NCBI GenBank assembly: GCA_964534765.1
Contig: CAZHRJ010000017.1
Span: forward strand, 1 to 32,890
Direction: 5' to 3'
Origin: CAZHRJ01 sp964534765
GTDB lineage: Bacteria > Lindowbacteria > 2-12-FULL-62-27
Length of the DNA stretch: 32,890 bases
Shown here one piece after another: positions 32,347 through 32,890 of this stretch. The notes below the pieces were generated by a model. That model was not told where the DNA came from and made no database searches. It was given only the letters and a program-made list of their open reading frames with translations. Each line of letters opens with the position of its first letter. Position 1 is the first letter of the stretch. A program made the position numbers and the translations under genes.

Positions 32347-32661
32347 ATGGAATCGCATACCCCATACGAAAAGCTGATCAGTGTCTGCGTGAATTTCCGT
32401 GAGGAGGGGTCGTGCTGTGCCAAGCGGGGGAGCAAGGAGATCGTGGAAGCGCTGAAGGACTACGTGAAGAAAAATGGGTTGAAGGGTCGGATTCGTGTCG
32501 CGCGAAGCGGTTGTCTGGGTTTGTGCGAGGTGGGCCCGAACGTGGCCGTCGTCGGTCCGGACAGCGGGCCTGGTGGGACGTGGTACAAGGGGGTGCAGAT
32601 GTCCGACGTTTCCGAGATCATCGAAAAGCATATAGCCCCGCTGACTCAGCGGGGTGTTTGA
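32347..32661 (+). CDS. Thioredoxin-like [2Fe-2S] ferredoxin
   Basis: The 104-residue product shows Cys14, Cys23/Cys24, and Cys56-x3-Cys60 ('SGCLGLCEVGPN'), the ligand pattern of thioredoxin-fold [2Fe-2S] ferredoxins (NuoE-like / Fdx4 family). A closing 'GTWYKGVQMSDVSEIIEKHI' is also typical. It is a small soluble electron carrier. It has its own promoter 4 bases after the GT9 stop, so it need not belong to the sugar locus, though it could feed electrons to the Rieske oxygenase or radical SAM enzymes nearby. The in-frame TTG at 32338 is rejected as start because it lies within the -10 region. Confidence 0.85.
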   Translation: MESHTPYEKLISVCVNFREEGSCCAKRGSKEIVEALKDYVKKNGLKGRIRVARSGCLGLCEVGPNVAVVGPDSGPGGTWYKGVQMSDVSEIIEKHIAPLTQRGV

Positions 32662-32677
32662 GTGTCCATGCGCACTC

Positions 32678-32701
32678 GATTTCGGCGCCTTCGGCGAAAT
32701 C
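32678..32701. repeat. Short hairpin after the ferredoxin gene
   Basis: GATTTCG (32678-32684) pairs with CGAAATC-type sequence ending at 32701, enclosing a GCC-TTC-GGC inner hairpin. It begins 17 bases after the stop codon. No T-tract follows, so it is not a classical terminator, but it may protect or end the message. Confidence 0.45.
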
Positions 32702-32737
32702 CCGAACCCGAGTACGCAGACATCCCTGTCCGCGGGT

Positions 32738-32777
32738 GTCCCGGCCGAACCATGACCTCGCTGTCATCGGCCGGGAC
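32738..32777. repeat. Perfect 11-base inverted repeat upstream of the tRNA segment
   Basis: GTCCCGGCCGA (32738-32748) and TCGGCCGGGAC (32767-32777) are exact inverted copies with an 18-base loop that can itself partly pair (ATGAC with GTCAT). It ends 12 bases before the tRNA segment. It could be a factor-dependent terminator, an RNA-processing structure or a protein-binding site. No T-tract is present. Confidence 0.55.
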
Positions 32778-32789
32778 GGCCGCATCCGT

Positions 32790-32833
32790 GCGGGTGTAGC
32801 TCAATGGTAGAGCTCTGGCTTCCCAAGCCAGTG
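32790..32833 (+). tRNA. tRNA-Gly(CCC), 5' part only (acceptor 5' strand, D arm, anticodon arm)
   Basis: The segment reads as a standard bacterial tRNA-Gly up to the anticodon stem. It has the 5' acceptor strand GCGGGTG (32790-32796), D stem GCTC/GAGC with loop AATGGTA, and anticodon stem CTGGC/GCCAG (32815-32819 with 32827-32831) around the loop TTCCCAA, anticodon CCC. After 32833 the expected variable loop, T arm (GTTCRA) and 3' acceptor strand (CACCCGC) are missing. The sequence runs instead into an intrinsic terminator at 32848. The gene is therefore truncated or interrupted and cannot give a normal tRNA from this window alone. Remnant, insertion site or a tRNA-like small RNA are the options. 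Confidence 0.75.
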
Positions 32834-32847
32834 AGCTATACCTGAAT

Positions 32848-32871
32848 AATACCTGAAAACAGGTATTTTTT
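32848..32871 (+). terminator. Intrinsic (rho-independent) terminator
   Basis: AATACCTG (32848-32855), an AAAA loop, and the perfect complement CAGGTATT (32860-32867) run into a T-tract (32866-32871). An 8-base-pair stem with tetraloop and six Ts is a textbook terminator. It lies only 14 bases after the broken tRNA segment. TATACCTGA just upstream partly repeats the left arm. Confidence 0.8.
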
Positions 32872-32890
32872 GCACTTCTCCGAGGGAGAG

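Noticed and set aside
32412..32810. 132-codon plus-strand frame running into the tRNA segment
   Set aside because: It is out of frame with the ferredoxin gene, whose Cys pattern is convincing, and it reads through the tRNA-Gly arms.
32790..32871. Classical integrase attachment site in tRNA-Gly
   Set aside because: Integration normally leaves or restores the tRNA 3' end; here the 3' half is the missing part and no integrase gene is in the window.

Overview
This is a GC-rich bacterial segment in which every supported gene lies on the + strand, mostly packed end to start with 4-8 base overlaps. No ribosomal or phylogenetic marker gene is present, so the host cannot be named. The mix of a FlgD/T9SS-type C-terminal Ig domain, a heptose-type nucleotide-sugar pathway with an ADP-heptose-type glycosyltransferase, two B12-binding radical SAM enzymes and a DprE1-like oxidase fits an uncultured Gram-negative-type (diderm) lineage. 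That placement is inference. Two runs of ten Ns (7839-7848 and 21721-21730) show this is a draft assembly.

Layout. (1) 2-3242: three genes for exported proteins: the end of a large FlgD/T9SS-type surface protein, a matrixin-like zinc protease, and a secreted protein made of two related halves. (2) 3301-13700: a ten-gene operon for activated sugars: NAD-dependent epimerase, fused nucleotidyltransferase-kinase (heptose type, domain order reversed), GmhA-like isomerase, second epimerase, two tandem DegT aminotransferases, E1 alpha and E1 beta of a TPP-dependent 2-oxoacid dehydrogenase, and two more epimerase/dehydratases. (3) 13799-14842: a separately promoted pair, an excisionase-type HTH protein and a DUF6036/AbiEii-like nucleotidyltransferase, probably a toxin-antitoxin module. 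(4) 14891-19836: B12-binding radical SAM enzyme, methyltransferase, zinc alcohol dehydrogenase with an apparent CTG start, Nudix hydrolase and DPM1-like glycosyltransferase. (5) 19837-20173: the only long gene-free stretch, holding an imperfect inverted-repeat element. (6) 20174-24399: two tandem membrane/winged-helix paralogues, an SDR (interrupted by Ns), an amidohydrolase and a DprE1-like FAD oxidase. (7) 24540-32306: second B12-binding radical SAM enzyme, 3beta-HSD/epimerase-like protein, methyltransferase, a Rieske oxygenase split over two overlapping frames, a large multi-pass membrane protein, a 66-residue protein and a GT9 glycosyltransferase. (8) 32311-32871: a separately promoted thioredoxin-like [2Fe-2S] ferredoxin, then the 5' part of a tRNA-Gly(CCC) whose 3' half is replaced by sequence ending in an intrinsic terminator.

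Taken together the window looks like a locus making and transferring an unusual sugar, plausibly an amino-heptose, onto a polyprenyl or other lipid or cell-surface carrier, with radical SAM, methyl-transfer and Rieske-type tailoring. The pathway reading is inference; the domain calls rest on visible motifs. A recurring feature is a sigma70-like promoter whose -10 box ends only 6-7 bases before the start codon (13833, 14927, 32347), which predicts leaderless mRNAs. Internal operon genes instead use Shine-Dalgarno sequences or stop/start overlaps.
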